This document shows, one piece after another, positions 52,429-61,317 of a stretch of DNA of 64,000 bases (positions are counted from its first letter, which is position 1; each line of letters begins with the position of its first letter). Made by a program: the position numbers and the translations under genes. Below the pieces are notes generated by a model. The model made no database searches, was not told the origin of the DNA, and saw only the letters and a program-made list of their open reading frames with translations. Source of the DNA: Henriciella sp. (GTDB lineage Bacteria > Pseudomonadota > Alphaproteobacteria > Caulobacterales > Hyphomonadaceae); NCBI RefSeq assembly GCF_029936995.1, contig NZ_JAPYRE010000004.1, positions 372,001 to 436,000 of the forward strand. Direction: 5' to 3'.

Positions 52429-53367
52429 ATGATTTTGCTCGCTACGAACAAGAGAGACGTGACAACCGACTTTATCGTTCGGGAGATGGAGCGCCAGAGG
52501 TTAGAATTCTTTCGGCTGAACGCGGAAGATATTGCGTGTTATCGAGTTGTGATACCGGATGGCGACCCAGCAAACCTACGACTTGAGTTTGAAGACAGGA
52601 AACTTGAGCTAAGCACGGTCCGATCCGCTTACTATCGTCGCCCACAAGCCCCCACCTTCGATGAGTATCGTCGTTCAACCGCAGAATATCTACAAGCTGA
52701 GTGGTCGGCTATTCTGCGTACTATCTGGAATGCGCTAGAGGGGCGTTGGTTGAACAGTCCCTTCTCTATTCTGAGGGCTGAGGATAAGCCGCGACAACTA
52801 TCCCTTGCAAAGCGCTCAGGTTTTAAGGTTCCTGAAACGCTCGTTACCAATCATTTCGGCAGCGCCACGGCCTTTGGTGAGCAAAGTTCTGTAGTGGCTA
52901 AGCCTTTACGTCACGCCCTCATCAACGATGGTGAAGCTGGAAGAGTGATCTTTACATCACGTATCGACACTTTGGACAAAGCAAACAGTACCGGCATCGA
53001 AATGGCTCCCATTATCTTTCAACAAGAGATTCCAAAGAAGCATGACGTCCGAGTTATCGTCGTTGACAAACAAGTTTTTGCGGCAGCAATACACTCACAA
53101 GAGCGGGAAGAAACAAGTACTGATTGGCGAAAGGGTGTCAGAATGGATCTTGAGCACCGGTCTATTGGTTTGCCACAAAATGTGGCACAGGCCTGTGTGT
53201 CCATCACGAAGTCACTAGGGCTACGTTATTCGGCAATCGACCTAGTAGAAGCGTCTGACGGCGAGTTCTGGTTTCTTGAGGCCAACCCGAACGGTCAATG
53301 GGCGTGGATTGAGCAAAGAACTGGCGCCCCAATAAGCGCGGCTTTAGTCCAGGCTTTTTTGAGATGA
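52429..53367 (+). CDS. ATP-grasp ligase (graspetide macrocyclase)
   Basis: The fold is of the MvdC/MvdD type: an N-terminal domain with S-A-Y-Y-R-R-P near residue 65, then the ATP-binding V-V-A-K-P-L, Q-E-I-P-K-K-H-D-V-R-V, and the final F-L-E-A-N-P-N-G-Q-W that binds magnesium and ATP. 312 aa matches the family. It should activate Asp/Glu side chains of the precursor and form ester (or amide) links with Thr. The stop overlaps the next start as ATGA. Confidence 0.87.
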   Translation: MILLATNKRDVTTDFIVREMERQRLEFFRLNAEDIACYRVVIPDGDPANLRLEFEDRKLELSTVRSAYYRRPQAPTFDEYRRSTAEYLQAEWSAILRTIWNALEGRWLNSPFSILRAEDKPRQLSLAKRSGFKVPETLVTNHFGSATAFGEQSSVVAKPLRHALINDGEAGRVIFTSRIDTLDKANSTGIEMAPIIFQQEIPKKHDVRVIVVDKQVFAAAIHSQEREETSTDWRKGVRMDLEHRSIGLPQNVAQACVSITKSLGLRYSAIDLVEASDGEFWFLEANPNGQWAWIEQRTGAPISAALVQAFLR

Positions 53368-54260
53368 GCTGGGCGAAGTGGCTGGATGCCGTATTTCCGT
53401 ACATCGAGCCTCTAACTGCGGAGCAGAAAAAAACGCAGAATGACCTTTTGGAAAAGGACATCGAGGCGATACGCTCGGCCAAGTTCATGGATGATGGAGG
53501 GCAAGCGCTAACTCAAGCCCAATACGTTGCTGCCGCGGAGATTGAAAGGGTTAGGGTCTCGGAGAGCAAGGCAACGACCTATTTGGCGGTTCTTGCAGCT
53601 TTGGTGCCGCTCGTCATTACTATCCAGGGAGCGACATGGGATAACAAGATCGGCCCAGCACCCGAAGCTTTCAAGTTAGCAATCTTGGCGGTTGCGACGC
53701 TCTATGTGGCGGCAGCCGGCTATCATGCCTTTAAGACATTGCAGGTGTCTGGCTTCCAGCGCGTTGGTGAGAGTGAAGTAACAGATGCTTGGCAATCGTC
53801 TGAGCCGTTGCCGCGCTTGACGCGCAGCACGTTGCTGGCATCTCGGAGATCACGAAACGCAGTCAACGCAAAAATCACGCGGATTAAAGTTACACATCAA
53901 CACCTTCTTAGGGCCTTCGGTGCGTTCATTCTTCTTTTGCTTCTCGATCCAATTTTCTACGCTTCGGGTTTTCAGAACAAGAGTGTGAGGACCTCAACGT
54001 CAGTAGAAGCCGAAGAAAGTCAGGCCATTCGATCCACAGTGGTACCAGATGTCTCCAATAGGGAGCCTTCTCTGGATGAGAATTCTTCGACTAATAAGTC
54101 TTCAAATCGACGCCCCAGCTGTTCAGAGCGGTCAATGCTACCCTCTCTCGAAGAGTTGGATGCAGAACCCGATTCTAGCGATCCGAATCTGGATTGTGAT
54201 GATGACGGTCACTGCGCCAATCAACTTAACCAAGAAAGCAACGTCCAAACAGACGACTAA
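53364..54260 (+). CDS. Membrane protein coupled to the graspetide ligase (298 aa)
   Basis: Three hydrophobic helices are visible (about 70-88, 105-122 and 185-205). A charged N-terminal region with possible coiled coil comes first, and a disordered, Ser/Asp/Glu-rich C-terminal tail comes last (with D-C-D-D-D-G-H-C). The start overlaps the ligase stop by four bases, so they are made together. It has no transporter or protease motif. It may be the target, receptor or effector of the modified peptide; in defence systems such coupled membrane proteins often act as membrane-damaging effectors. Confidence 0.7.
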   Translation: MSWAKWLDAVFPYIEPLTAEQKKTQNDLLEKDIEAIRSAKFMDDGGQALTQAQYVAAAEIERVRVSESKATTYLAVLAALVPLVITIQGATWDNKIGPAPEAFKLAILAVATLYVAAAGYHAFKTLQVSGFQRVGESEVTDAWQSSEPLPRLTRSTLLASRRSRNAVNAKITRIKVTHQHLLRAFGAFILLLLLDPIFYASGFQNKSVRTSTSVEAEESQAIRSTVVPDVSNREPSLDENSSTNKSSNRRPSCSERSMLPSLEELDAEPDSSDPNLDCDDDGHCANQLNQESNVQTDD

Positions 54261-54408
54261 GTTCGGAGCTGGCTGAGCACCGATATGGCGAAGCTGTTGT
54301 CGCAAATTTTCTGAAATTTTCGATTTTTATCTGCATCGCCAATCGGCCCCCTACAAACCACACCACTGATCGCCACGAAGGGTGCCCCCCCCGGCCCCTG
54401 GGTTCGGT

Positions 54409-54894
54409 TCAGTCTGTCAGGGAAAACTCTGCATCGATAACGCGCTCGTCCTCTGCATCAGAGATATCCAGTTCGGAAATAACGTCCTCAATCGTGCGTA
54501 CAGTGTGATCAACCTTCCAGCGCGATGCAATCGGTCCGTGGCCCCGATCAATCAAGTCCTTAGCGGCTGACAGTCGGGTTGCGGCAGGCGTTTTCTTGTC
54601 GGCGGCGAGGTCCACGAGCACAGCCACGCCAAGCGTTGCCGCCGCATTCAGCCGCCGTGTCAGCTCATTCCGCAGAGCTTCCAGCACCTTAGGATTTCGT
54701 AGCAGCTCATGACCGCGAACACGCGCCGCTGCGCGGCTGGTCTGCGCATAGCCCGCTGCCTGGGCAGCCGTGGCCGCTGCGCCCGGCCCGCCGCCGCTCT
54801 CAGCGTATGCGATCACAAACGCCGATTGCCGCTCTGTCAGGCCATCAAACGTTACGCGTGTCTCTTCCTTCGGTTCGGGCAAATTCCTAGACAT
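54409..54894 (-). CDS. Terminase small subunit
   Basis: The N-terminal part has an L-T-E-R-Q-S-A-F-V...A-Y-A-E-S-G-G-G motif and a helix-turn-helix (A-A-A-Q-A-A-G-Y...R-V-R-G-H-E-L-L-R-N-P-K-V) as in Terminase_2 small subunits; the start at 54894 (MSRNLPEPKEE) is chosen. It has no large subunit partner here. In satellites a lone small subunit redirects the helper phage's packaging to satellite DNA. Confidence 0.8.
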   Translation of the reverse strand: MSRNLPEPKEETRVTFDGLTERQSAFVIAYAESGGGPGAAATAAQAAGYAQTSRAAARVRGHELLRNPKVLEALRNELTRRLNAAATLGVAVLVDLAADKKTPAATRLSAAKDLIDRGHGPIASRWKVDHTVRTIEDVISELDISDAEDERVIDAEFSLTD

Positions 54895-55044
54895 AATGGG
54901 CCTCTCTTCCCCGATGGCGGGGTGTATTGGTGCTACGGCGGAAGGCAGGACGGGAATGACGGGTGCAGTGGGCAAACCTTTGCCGTCTTGGGTTGGTGGC
55001 CACACCAAAAAATTCTTCTTGTTGAAAATCTCCCGTCATTGCCG

Positions 55045-57150
55045 TCATGCGATCCGCCTTTTCAGCGATTGTGTTAGCGGTTTGAGTTGCAGGCCAGTGA
55101 GAGCCCTGTGCCCATCGGCTCTGACAGCTTCTACCTTTCCCTGGCTTGCAGCGATAACCCGCTTGCTGAAAGCGGCGGCTTTCGGTGTTGTCCGCTCATT
55201 GTATCCGTTGAGACTTGCCCATCGCTGGAAGTCCTCGTGCAAGTGCGCTGTCGCAATGGGTGGTCCTTGAACGTAAGAGCATCTTTCCGCGAGCCATGCC
55301 TGCACGATATCGGATGTGTGCGCCCACTCCCGCACGGCGGCGCGGCTGGAATCAAGCGGCGTCAACCCGCCGCGCTGAATGACGCGGCTGGCCCCCTCAA
55401 CCGCCCAAGCAATGAGATTGTCGCCTTCTTCGGCGCCAATGCGCTGCCCAATCCTCGCAATCCGCTCTTCTTCGGGAATGGTCCTGTTGAATTCGAGAAT
55501 GGCGAGACGCCTGATGACCCCTTCGTCCATGCCGCCTGAAAAGCCGGGCAGGGTGTTCGTTGCAAAGAGGTGCATGGCCTGTGGCTTGAAGCTCAAAGCG
55601 GGCGCATAGACTTCGCGGCCTGTCACCACATCTCCCGTGATGACCGCCTTGAACACGTCGCTTGTTATCGCCCTGCCTGTCCCGAGTTCGGAACAGACGT
55701 TCAGGGCTTTGCCATTTAGCTCGATCAGCTTGCGGTCGTCCCCAAAATCACCAGGCGGAATGCTGGAGACTGCATGTGCCGGGAATAGGGCGCGGAAGAG
55801 TTCAAGGACTTCGCTTTTGCCGTTTGCAGCTGTAACGCCGTGCAAGACAATCGCCTGCGGCGCTGTCTGCTCCGTCATCTGTCCAAGCATGGCGAGGCCA
55901 AGGCATTCCTGAAGGAACAGCTTCTTGTCTTCGTCGGCTGCGAAGCAGCCATCCAGCAAAGTCGTCAGAAGCTTGCTCTTTTGGACCGGGCCGGGCGTCC
56001 AGGATGCTCCAAGCACGAAGCGCTGACGCTGTTCAGGTGTGTGGGCTGCAATCGATGCTTCGCCGTCCTTATCGAAAGAGACAAATCCGTTCTCGCAGTT
56101 CACACCTGCGGGTGGGCAGTCAAAAAAGCCGTCCTTGTGCGCCTGGTCCTTCAGGATGGACATGATGCTGTCGGCCTTGGGGGCAGATAGCTTGAGCGTG
56201 CCTTTCTGTCCGAATGCTGCACCGTCGAACTCATAGATGGCTTTGCGAATGCTGACCTTTGCAATCGTCTCCCAGACTTTGCCATTGAACGCGTAGAAAT
56301 ATCCTTCGGTGTAGACGATTTCGGATGTATACCGCTCGCAGAGCTTGAGGTGGAGCGCACTGGCCACTTCGACATCGCTGCCGGTCATGATCCGCGAAAG
56401 GAAGGGGTTCACCGGGGAGGCGTGTTCCAGCAGCGCTTCCAGCGCGTCTGCGCCGTTACGAACGAGGAAGTCATCAAGCCCCTGTTTTGAGCCGTCGTCG
56501 CAGTTCGGAAGATCGACAATCCTGACTTCAGCCCCGCGTTCAACGAGCAGTTTGGCAAGCGCACGCTGAGCATGGCCGATGTGCGGGTTTGTGGCGGCGT
56601 CGCTGTCAAATACGATCCAGATTGATCGGCCTTCCCACTCAAACTGCTCAAGTTCGCGCAAGAGCTGGCCATCGCGTTTAAAGCACCATACGCCGCTGAG
56701 CCCGATTGTTGGGAAGCCGTCCAGGCAAGCCTTTAAAGCCTTCTTTTCGCCCTCGGTAATGAGCACCGGTTCCTTAGGGCTTGTCGCAATATCAGCCCAA
56801 CGGAACATGCGGGTCATAGGGAAGTAGGCGTGAACGCCGCTGCCTCCTGCCTGAACGTATCGCGGTAGGGGCTTGCGCACAAAGCCACGCTGAGCGCTGT
56901 CAGCAAGATACCTCAGTCGATAGAATGGGCGTGTCCCATGTCGGTGCTCAAACTGCACGGGATCGCCATTGATGTCGTGGTAAGCGAAAGCGAGCGCTGG
57001 CGCGTTGGCAAATCCCGCGTCAAGCGATCGAGCATTCGCGCAGGGGAAAATGCCCGCATGTGCTGCGTCAGCTTCCGTGATGCCGCTGTCCTTTAAATGT
57101 GCACGCGCTCGCTCGAATAGGGCGCTAGCGTCGTTGTCGTTTCTAGGCAT
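55045..57150 (-). CDS. Satellite primase-helicase (DUF3854/TOPRIM + D5-like helicase)
   Basis: Residues about 100-260 form a TOPRIM-like DUF3854 domain (L-I-T-E-G-E-K-K-A and W-I-V-F-D-S-D). The second half is a D5/SF3-type helicase with Walker A T-A-A-N-G-K-S and the following N-V-C-S-E-L and L-F-A-T-N-T-L-P blocks. It drives replication of the excised element. The start overlaps the end of the 57143-57658 gene by eight bases. Confidence 0.88.
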   Translation of the reverse strand: MPRNDNDASALFERARAHLKDSGITEADAAHAGIFPCANARSLDAGFANAPALAFAYHDINGDPVQFEHRHGTRPFYRLRYLADSAQRGFVRKPLPRYVQAGGSGVHAYFPMTRMFRWADIATSPKEPVLITEGEKKALKACLDGFPTIGLSGVWCFKRDGQLLRELEQFEWEGRSIWIVFDSDAATNPHIGHAQRALAKLLVERGAEVRIVDLPNCDDGSKQGLDDFLVRNGADALEALLEHASPVNPFLSRIMTGSDVEVASALHLKLCERYTSEIVYTEGYFYAFNGKVWETIAKVSIRKAIYEFDGAAFGQKGTLKLSAPKADSIMSILKDQAHKDGFFDCPPAGVNCENGFVSFDKDGEASIAAHTPEQRQRFVLGASWTPGPVQKSKLLTTLLDGCFAADEDKKLFLQECLGLAMLGQMTEQTAPQAIVLHGVTAANGKSEVLELFRALFPAHAVSSIPPGDFGDDRKLIELNGKALNVCSELGTGRAITSDVFKAVITGDVVTGREVYAPALSFKPQAMHLFATNTLPGFSGGMDEGVIRRLAILEFNRTIPEEERIARIGQRIGAEEGDNLIAWAVEGASRVIQRGGLTPLDSSRAAVREWAHTSDIVQAWLAERCSYVQGPPIATAHLHEDFQRWASLNGYNERTTPKAAAFSKRVIAASQGKVEAVRADGHRALTGLQLKPLTQSLKRRIA

Positions 57151-57658
57151 AGTCCCTCGCAGTCTTGGAGCGCGCAGCCAGATGACGCATCAACGCACCA
57201 TAGCGGATATCGAAATCATCAAGCGCGCGTGCTGCGGCTTCTTCGCCAAACAGTTCAGGCACCACGGTTGTGGCCTCATAGAGCGCGCTGGTGATGTCGC
57301 AGGCGTCGCGGTAAACTTTCTCGATCATGTATTGCTGAGCGGATCGAGAAATCAGATTTGGTTCCTGTTCAGCCCCCGACATCGCATTCCAGTATCTGCT
57401 GCACGCAATTTCGCGGCATAGTTCGATGAGTGCGTGGGAGGCCCCCTCTGCCGAAATTTCCGATAAGCGCCAGCGGGATTCGTGCTCTGAGTAGGCTAGC
57501 AAGCCCACAGGTTCGTCGTTTTCGACTGCCCAGACGAGCCTCTCTGCCGTCGTTGAAAAGATGCCAACGGCTAGGCTTTCAGGCAGGTCTCTGACGGGCT
57601 TTCCCGCCTTGAGCCTGGCCGCGATAAATGAGGGGAGTTGATACCGGCTGAGAGTCAC
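57143..57658 (-). CDS. Hypothetical satellite protein (171 aa)
   Basis: Starts with GTG at 57658, overlapping the AlpA gene stop. Mostly helical with no motif I recognise. It lies between the AlpA regulator and the primase, both overlapping it, so it is part of the replication operon. Confidence 0.65.
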   Translation of the reverse strand: MTLSRYQLPSFIAARLKAGKPVRDLPESLAVGIFSTTAERLVWAVENDEPVGLLAYSEHESRWRLSEISAEGASHALIELCREIACSRYWNAMSGAEQEPNLISRSAQQYMIEKVYRDACDITSALYEATTVVPELFGEEAAARALDDFDIRYGALMRHLAARSKTARDYA

Positions 57659-57855
57659 GACGCACCCCCAGCATGGGCAGCGCGCTCTTCGATCCAGTCA
57701 TTGATGTCCTGCTCGCGCCAGCGGACGGCTGAACCAATGTCTCCTGTGCGGAGCGGTTGTGGGAACCGGCCTTGACGGACAAGTCGCATGACTGAGCCGG
57801 GATGCAGATCGAGAAATTCTGCAACGGCAGCTTTGGACAGTAGTTTCTGTTGCAT
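57655..57855 (-). CDS. AlpA-type regulator/excisionase (66 aa)
   Basis: A short winged-helix DNA-binding protein: L-S-K-A-A-V-A-E-F-L-D-L-H-P-G-S-V-M-R-L-V-R recognition region and the final R-W-R-E-Q-D-I-N-D-W-I motif. AAGGAGG lies upstream of the ATG. AlpA proteins control excision and expression in P4-like satellites and prophages. Confidence 0.88.
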   Translation of the reverse strand: MQQKLLSKAAVAEFLDLHPGSVMRLVRQGRFPQPLRTGDIGSAVRWREQDINDWIEERAAHAGGAS

Positions 57856-57915
57856 ATTGGCCTCCTTTTCAGAACCAAGGAGGCGAATATTGCACGTTAG
57901 ATAGCGCGAAACTTC

Positions 57916-58752
57916 TTACTTAATCTGCCGCGTTCTTTTGCTCTGTCTCGACTTTCGAACAGAATAAGAGTTTGCATTTGCCCGCAGCGCCTCTGGCGCA
58001 GCAGCGTTTTTAAGATACTGCTTAATATCGGGGCTGCGTTTCAATTCGGGGTCATCCACCCACTTCTGCATGAGCATGCGAGCCACGGCTTCCCAGCCCC
58101 GTTTTCCTTGCCCGCTACCAATGAAGGTTGCGATAAATTCGTCAGCGAGCCGGTCTGCATCGGCTTCGATGTTTTTCGCGATGATTGCTATACGATCATC
58201 ATGGCCGAGTTCCGAGAGTCCGGAGCGCTCGCAGAATTCCGCATTTTCTGCCGGACCTGTTGCGAGGTCTTTGGCGCGGGCTCGTATGTCAGCTGAGATG
58301 CACGTCCGAACACACCTTGGCGCGAAATCAACAGCAGCCGCATAGACGTGGGCACCGATTGTGACCGGGCCGGGACGCCGACCCGGATTAGCATTGTGCG
58401 GTGAATTCAATGCGGCTCGGATCATCAAATCCGCAATCCGAAGTTCGTCCATGCCGAAATCGTCGTACTTCTCACCGCTTAGAAGAGCGTCCCAGAGACT
58501 GCGAAGTCTTTTTTCGCGTCGATCCCAGCGAAGGCTGCATGCGTCCTCCAGTTCTTGCACAAATTCAGAGCCCGATGCGCCCAAGTGCTGCGCGGCATCA
58601 GAAGCTGCGACATAGGCCAACACAGTATCATCTCCATTCGGATCGGTATCGCTCCAGCGTTTCGGATCGTCCCAAGCGTCAGCGCACTCCGCAAGCAAAT
58701 CAGCGGGCTCGGGCCACAGGTCCGCAAAGTCCTTTCCCTGATTGTCAGTCAC
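57916..58752 (-). CDS. Hypothetical satellite protein (278 aa)
   Basis: Starts with GTG at 58752, overlapping the integrase stop by four bases. Helical and charged, with a basic tail (SVRKSRQSKRTRQIK). I do not recognise it. It might bind DNA, and it is translated with the integrase. Confidence 0.6.
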   Translation of the reverse strand: MTDNQGKDFADLWPEPADLLAECADAWDDPKRWSDTDPNGDDTVLAYVAASDAAQHLGASGSEFVQELEDACSLRWDRREKRLRSLWDALLSGEKYDDFGMDELRIADLMIRAALNSPHNANPGRRPGPVTIGAHVYAAAVDFAPRCVRTCISADIRARAKDLATGPAENAEFCERSGLSELGHDDRIAIIAKNIEADADRLADEFIATFIGSGQGKRGWEAVARMLMQKWVDDPELKRSPDIKQYLKNAAAPEALRANANSYSVRKSRQSKRTRQIK

Positions 58753-60026
58753 TCAACTGCCCTCCTGCTTATTGGAACAACATTGGCCGGTTTCGGTTGG
58801 ATAATCCGGTTGAGCAGTGCAGCCAGTGCTTCAAGTGCCTCGCGCTTTTCCTCGACATAGGCGTGCCGGTCATAAACACCGGCAACACCGGGAATAGCGT
58901 GGCCAAGCACTCGCTCAGATATGTCGGGACTCACCCTGGCGCGTGACATGAGCGTGCGACATGTGCGGCGTATGTCATGCACGGTCCAGTGGGGTAGGGG
59001 CTCGCCGTCGCGGGACTCGGTGATAGCCGCATCGAGAGCCGCTTTCAGCGCCGACCAATTGGCCATTTGCTTGGACGGGTCTCTCTGGGCAGGGAAGACG
59101 AGGCTGGACCCGTCAATTTCTGGCTGGGCGTCCACAACTGCCTTAGCCTCCGGCGTAAGCGGCACAAATTGCGGGCGCTTACCTTTGTAGACGGCGGCGG
59201 GGATTTCCCAGACGCCATCTGCTCCAATCTGCCCGCACTGCATTTGCGCGACTTCTCCGAGCCGTTGTGCGGTGTAAAACAGTGTCTTGAGCACCGCCCC
59301 ATAGGTGCCGGTCAGGTGTGGCCAGATGAGCCGGATTTCTTCGTCACTGAGAACGCGGGTTCTTGCCCGGTCCTTCGGCTTTGTCCGGGCCATCCCCTTC
59401 ACGATGGGAGAGACAAAATCAGGATCGCGCGTGGCATGCCAGTTCATCAACTTGCGAAGCTGAGCGAGAACGCGGTCTGCCATAACCGGTCCACCATAGG
59501 TCTTGCCATCCCGGCCCTTGAAGGCACCCGCCTCGATCTGATCAAGCCGTTCCACAATTTCCGGGCGTCGTATCTCATCAATCTGTCGGTCCTCCCAGCC
59601 GGGGCGAAGGTAGAAATCGACAATGCGCTTGTTTTCCGCATAGCTCCGGTTCCGAGCGGCGTGCTTTTCAAGAAACAGGTCCGCCACAGCGCCGAAGCGG
59701 TCACGCGCCTGCTTCTCGGCTGCGGCCTGAGCGGCAGCTTCATCGCTGGACCTGTCGCGCCGAGGGTCCACGCCACGTCTGCATGAGCCAACAGTTTCCA
59801 CCGCCCATGTGCGGGCCTCGGCCAACACGCTGATATGGGCGGGGCTCTCATAAGTCAGCCGGATGGGCTGCTTCTGACCTTTGATCCGCGCGCGCACGAT
59901 AAAGCTGCGATTGCCCCGCGCTGTGATCCTGAGGACCAGCGGAGACAACGAGTCACGTATCTCGACGCGCCCCGATTTCGGCGGACGCTGTTCAAGAACG
60001 GCCGGGGTCAAAAGTTTCCGGTGCAT
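58749..60026 (-). CDS. int: Tyrosine integrase of the satellite
   Basis: The N-terminal arm-binding domain (DUF4102-type, L-V-L-R-I-T-A-R-G-N-R-S-F-I-V-R) is followed by the core-binding and catalytic domains: Arg in T-A-Q-R-L-G-E-V, H-D-I-R-R-T (H-x-x-R) and the C-terminal H-A...Y-D-R-H-A-Y with the nucleophilic Tyr. The ATG at 60026 has a GGGGCAGG upstream; the longer frame to 60077 is less likely. It lies next to the right attachment repeat, in the usual position. Confidence 0.93.
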   Translation of the reverse strand: MHRKLLTPAVLEQRPPKSGRVEIRDSLSPLVLRITARGNRSFIVRARIKGQKQPIRLTYESPAHISVLAEARTWAVETVGSCRRGVDPRRDRSSDEAAAQAAAEKQARDRFGAVADLFLEKHAARNRSYAENKRIVDFYLRPGWEDRQIDEIRRPEIVERLDQIEAGAFKGRDGKTYGGPVMADRVLAQLRKLMNWHATRDPDFVSPIVKGMARTKPKDRARTRVLSDEEIRLIWPHLTGTYGAVLKTLFYTAQRLGEVAQMQCGQIGADGVWEIPAAVYKGKRPQFVPLTPEAKAVVDAQPEIDGSSLVFPAQRDPSKQMANWSALKAALDAAITESRDGEPLPHWTVHDIRRTCRTLMSRARVSPDISERVLGHAIPGVAGVYDRHAYVEEKREALEALAALLNRIIQPKPANVVPISRRAVE

Positions 60027-60149
60027 TTTCGCCTGCCCCCTACTACGGGGACACGCACGATGCACGAATTGTGCCACTCAAAGGTGTGTCCACCTGAGCA
60101 GAAAAGTTGGCTAGTATTTAGAAAAAAGCAAGCTATTACAGAGAACTAT

Positions 60150-60195
60150 TTATCATCACTGTTCAGTTGTGTTCAACGATGAGAAATAATGATAA
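60150..60195. promoter_or_regulatory. Inverted repeat between the integrase and the right attachment site
   Basis: TTATCAT at 60150-60156 is mirrored by ATGATAA at 60189-60195. Such repeats next to attachment sites often bind the integrase arm or excisionase. Only position supports this. Confidence 0.4.
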
Positions 60196-60208
60196 GGATG
60201 CTGACGTA

Positions 60209-60254
60209 ACTTTTAATCAGTAGGTCACAGGTTCGAATCCTGTTGGGCGTACCA
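60209..60254 (+). repeat. Attachment repeat (right)
   Basis: Identical 46-bp copy of 49971-50016, without the 5' half of the tRNA, so it is not a functional tRNA gene. Confidence 0.95.
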
Positions 60255-60333
60255 TCTACCTCCCGGACGATCCGGTTTCCCGAAATCAGATAACACCCTT
60301 TCTGGGGGTGCAGCAGGGCGCTAGGCTCGCCGC

Positions 60334-61317
60334 ATGAGCCACGCCATTGTCACGCCTGAACAGATGTATGCAGCCGAGCAGCGTGTGTTCGATGCAGGCA
60401 CACCGAGTTTTGACGTGATGAGAGTGGCGGGTGAAGCGGTCGCAGACCGTCTGCATGAGGCATTTCCCGCAGGGCGTATTCGCGTTCTGTGTGGGCCGGG
60501 CGGCAATGGCGGGGACGGTTTTATTGCCGCACACCGGCTGCGTGAGCTGGGCCGCGATGTTGATGTCTATCTGCTGGGCAGCCCAGACAAGCTGAAAGGC
60601 GACAGTGCGCGTGCCTGCTCGCTGTGGAATGGCCCGGTCCACGGGCTTGATGATGCGGTCGGCATGGCAGCGGACATCACACTGGATGCATTGTTCGGGG
60701 GCGGCCTGTCACGTCCCTTGAAAGGGGCTGCTGCCAGCCTGGCCGAAGAGCCGGGCACGGTGGTATCTGTTGACGTGCCCTCCGGCATAGACGGTCTGAC
60801 GGCTAAACCCATTGGTCCATGCTTCACCGCAGACCTTACCGTCACATTCGCGGCATTCCGGCCAGCCCATGTGCTTTCACCGGGGCGGGGCCATTGCGGG
60901 AAAGTGCATGTTGAGGACATTGGCGTGCCAGTCAGCCAGCAGGTCCGGATCAACCATCCGTCTATCTGGCTGGATGATGAAAAGGCGAGTGACACCGGGC
61001 CGGGAGCATCTGCCCCGGAAATGAGATTCTATGGAGAGGATGCGTTCGACCAAACCTTTCCGGGGAACATGCAGGACGCGGACAACCGGATAGACGCTGT
61101 CATGCGCGCTGCCAAGGTGGCGGGTGGCCTGATCGTGTTAGCGGCAAAAGAGACCCTGATTGCAGAGCCTGATGGCAGATGCGTTGTCGATCTCAGTCTC
61201 ACTGGTGGTTCAGTGAGCAAAACCTCATTCAGAACAGCGTTTCAGGAAGCCATGCTGACGGGGCTCCCGCCGTTTGAAGCAGCCTGCAAGGCGGCTCAGG
61301 CCAGTTTGCGGTCATAA
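60334..61317 (+). CDS. NAD(P)H-hydrate epimerase-like protein with a shortened second domain
   Basis: Residues about 1-210 form a YjeF N-terminal (NnrE) epimerase: G-P-G-G-N-G-G-D-G-F-I-A-A-H-R-L and V-D-V-P-S-G-I-D-G. It repairs hydrated NAD(P)H. The C-terminal part (about 215-327) looks like a remnant of the ADP-dependent dehydratase domain, but it lacks the usual G-S-G-D-V-L motif. Full two-domain proteins are nearer 500 aa. Its end overlaps the convergent glycosyltransferase by 22 bases. Confidence 0.8.
   Translation: MSHAIVTPEQMYAAEQRVFDAGTPSFDVMRVAGEAVADRLHEAFPAGRIRVLCGPGGNGGDGFIAAHRLRELGRDVDVYLLGSPDKLKGDSARACSLWNGPVHGLDDAVGMAADITLDALFGGGLSRPLKGAAASLAEEPGTVVSVDVPSGIDGLTAKPIGPCFTADLTVTFAAFRPAHVLSPGRGHCGKVHVEDIGVPVSQQVRINHPSIWLDDEKASDTGPGASAPEMRFYGEDAFDQTFPGNMQDADNRIDAVMRAAKVAGGLIVLAAKETLIAEPDGRCVVDLSLTGGSVSKTSFRTAFQEAMLTGLPPFEAACKAAQASLRS

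Larger units (their letters stand above)
49971..60254. mobile_element. 10.2 kb phage-satellite-like element in tRNA-Lys(UUU)
   Basis: Exact 46-bp direct repeats bound a segment with integrase, AlpA-type regulator, primase-helicase and terminase small subunit, all leftward, but no capsid, tail or lysis genes. This is the plan of PICI/P4-like satellites, which use a helper phage for packaging. The side far from the integrase carries cargo: a graspetide operon, a lipoprotein and a secreted protein. Confidence 0.9.

Noticed and set aside
60161-60174. Possible LexA box near the satellite integrase
   Set aside because: The two GTTC halves are six bases apart, not seven; the spacing does not fit the alphaproteobacterial box.
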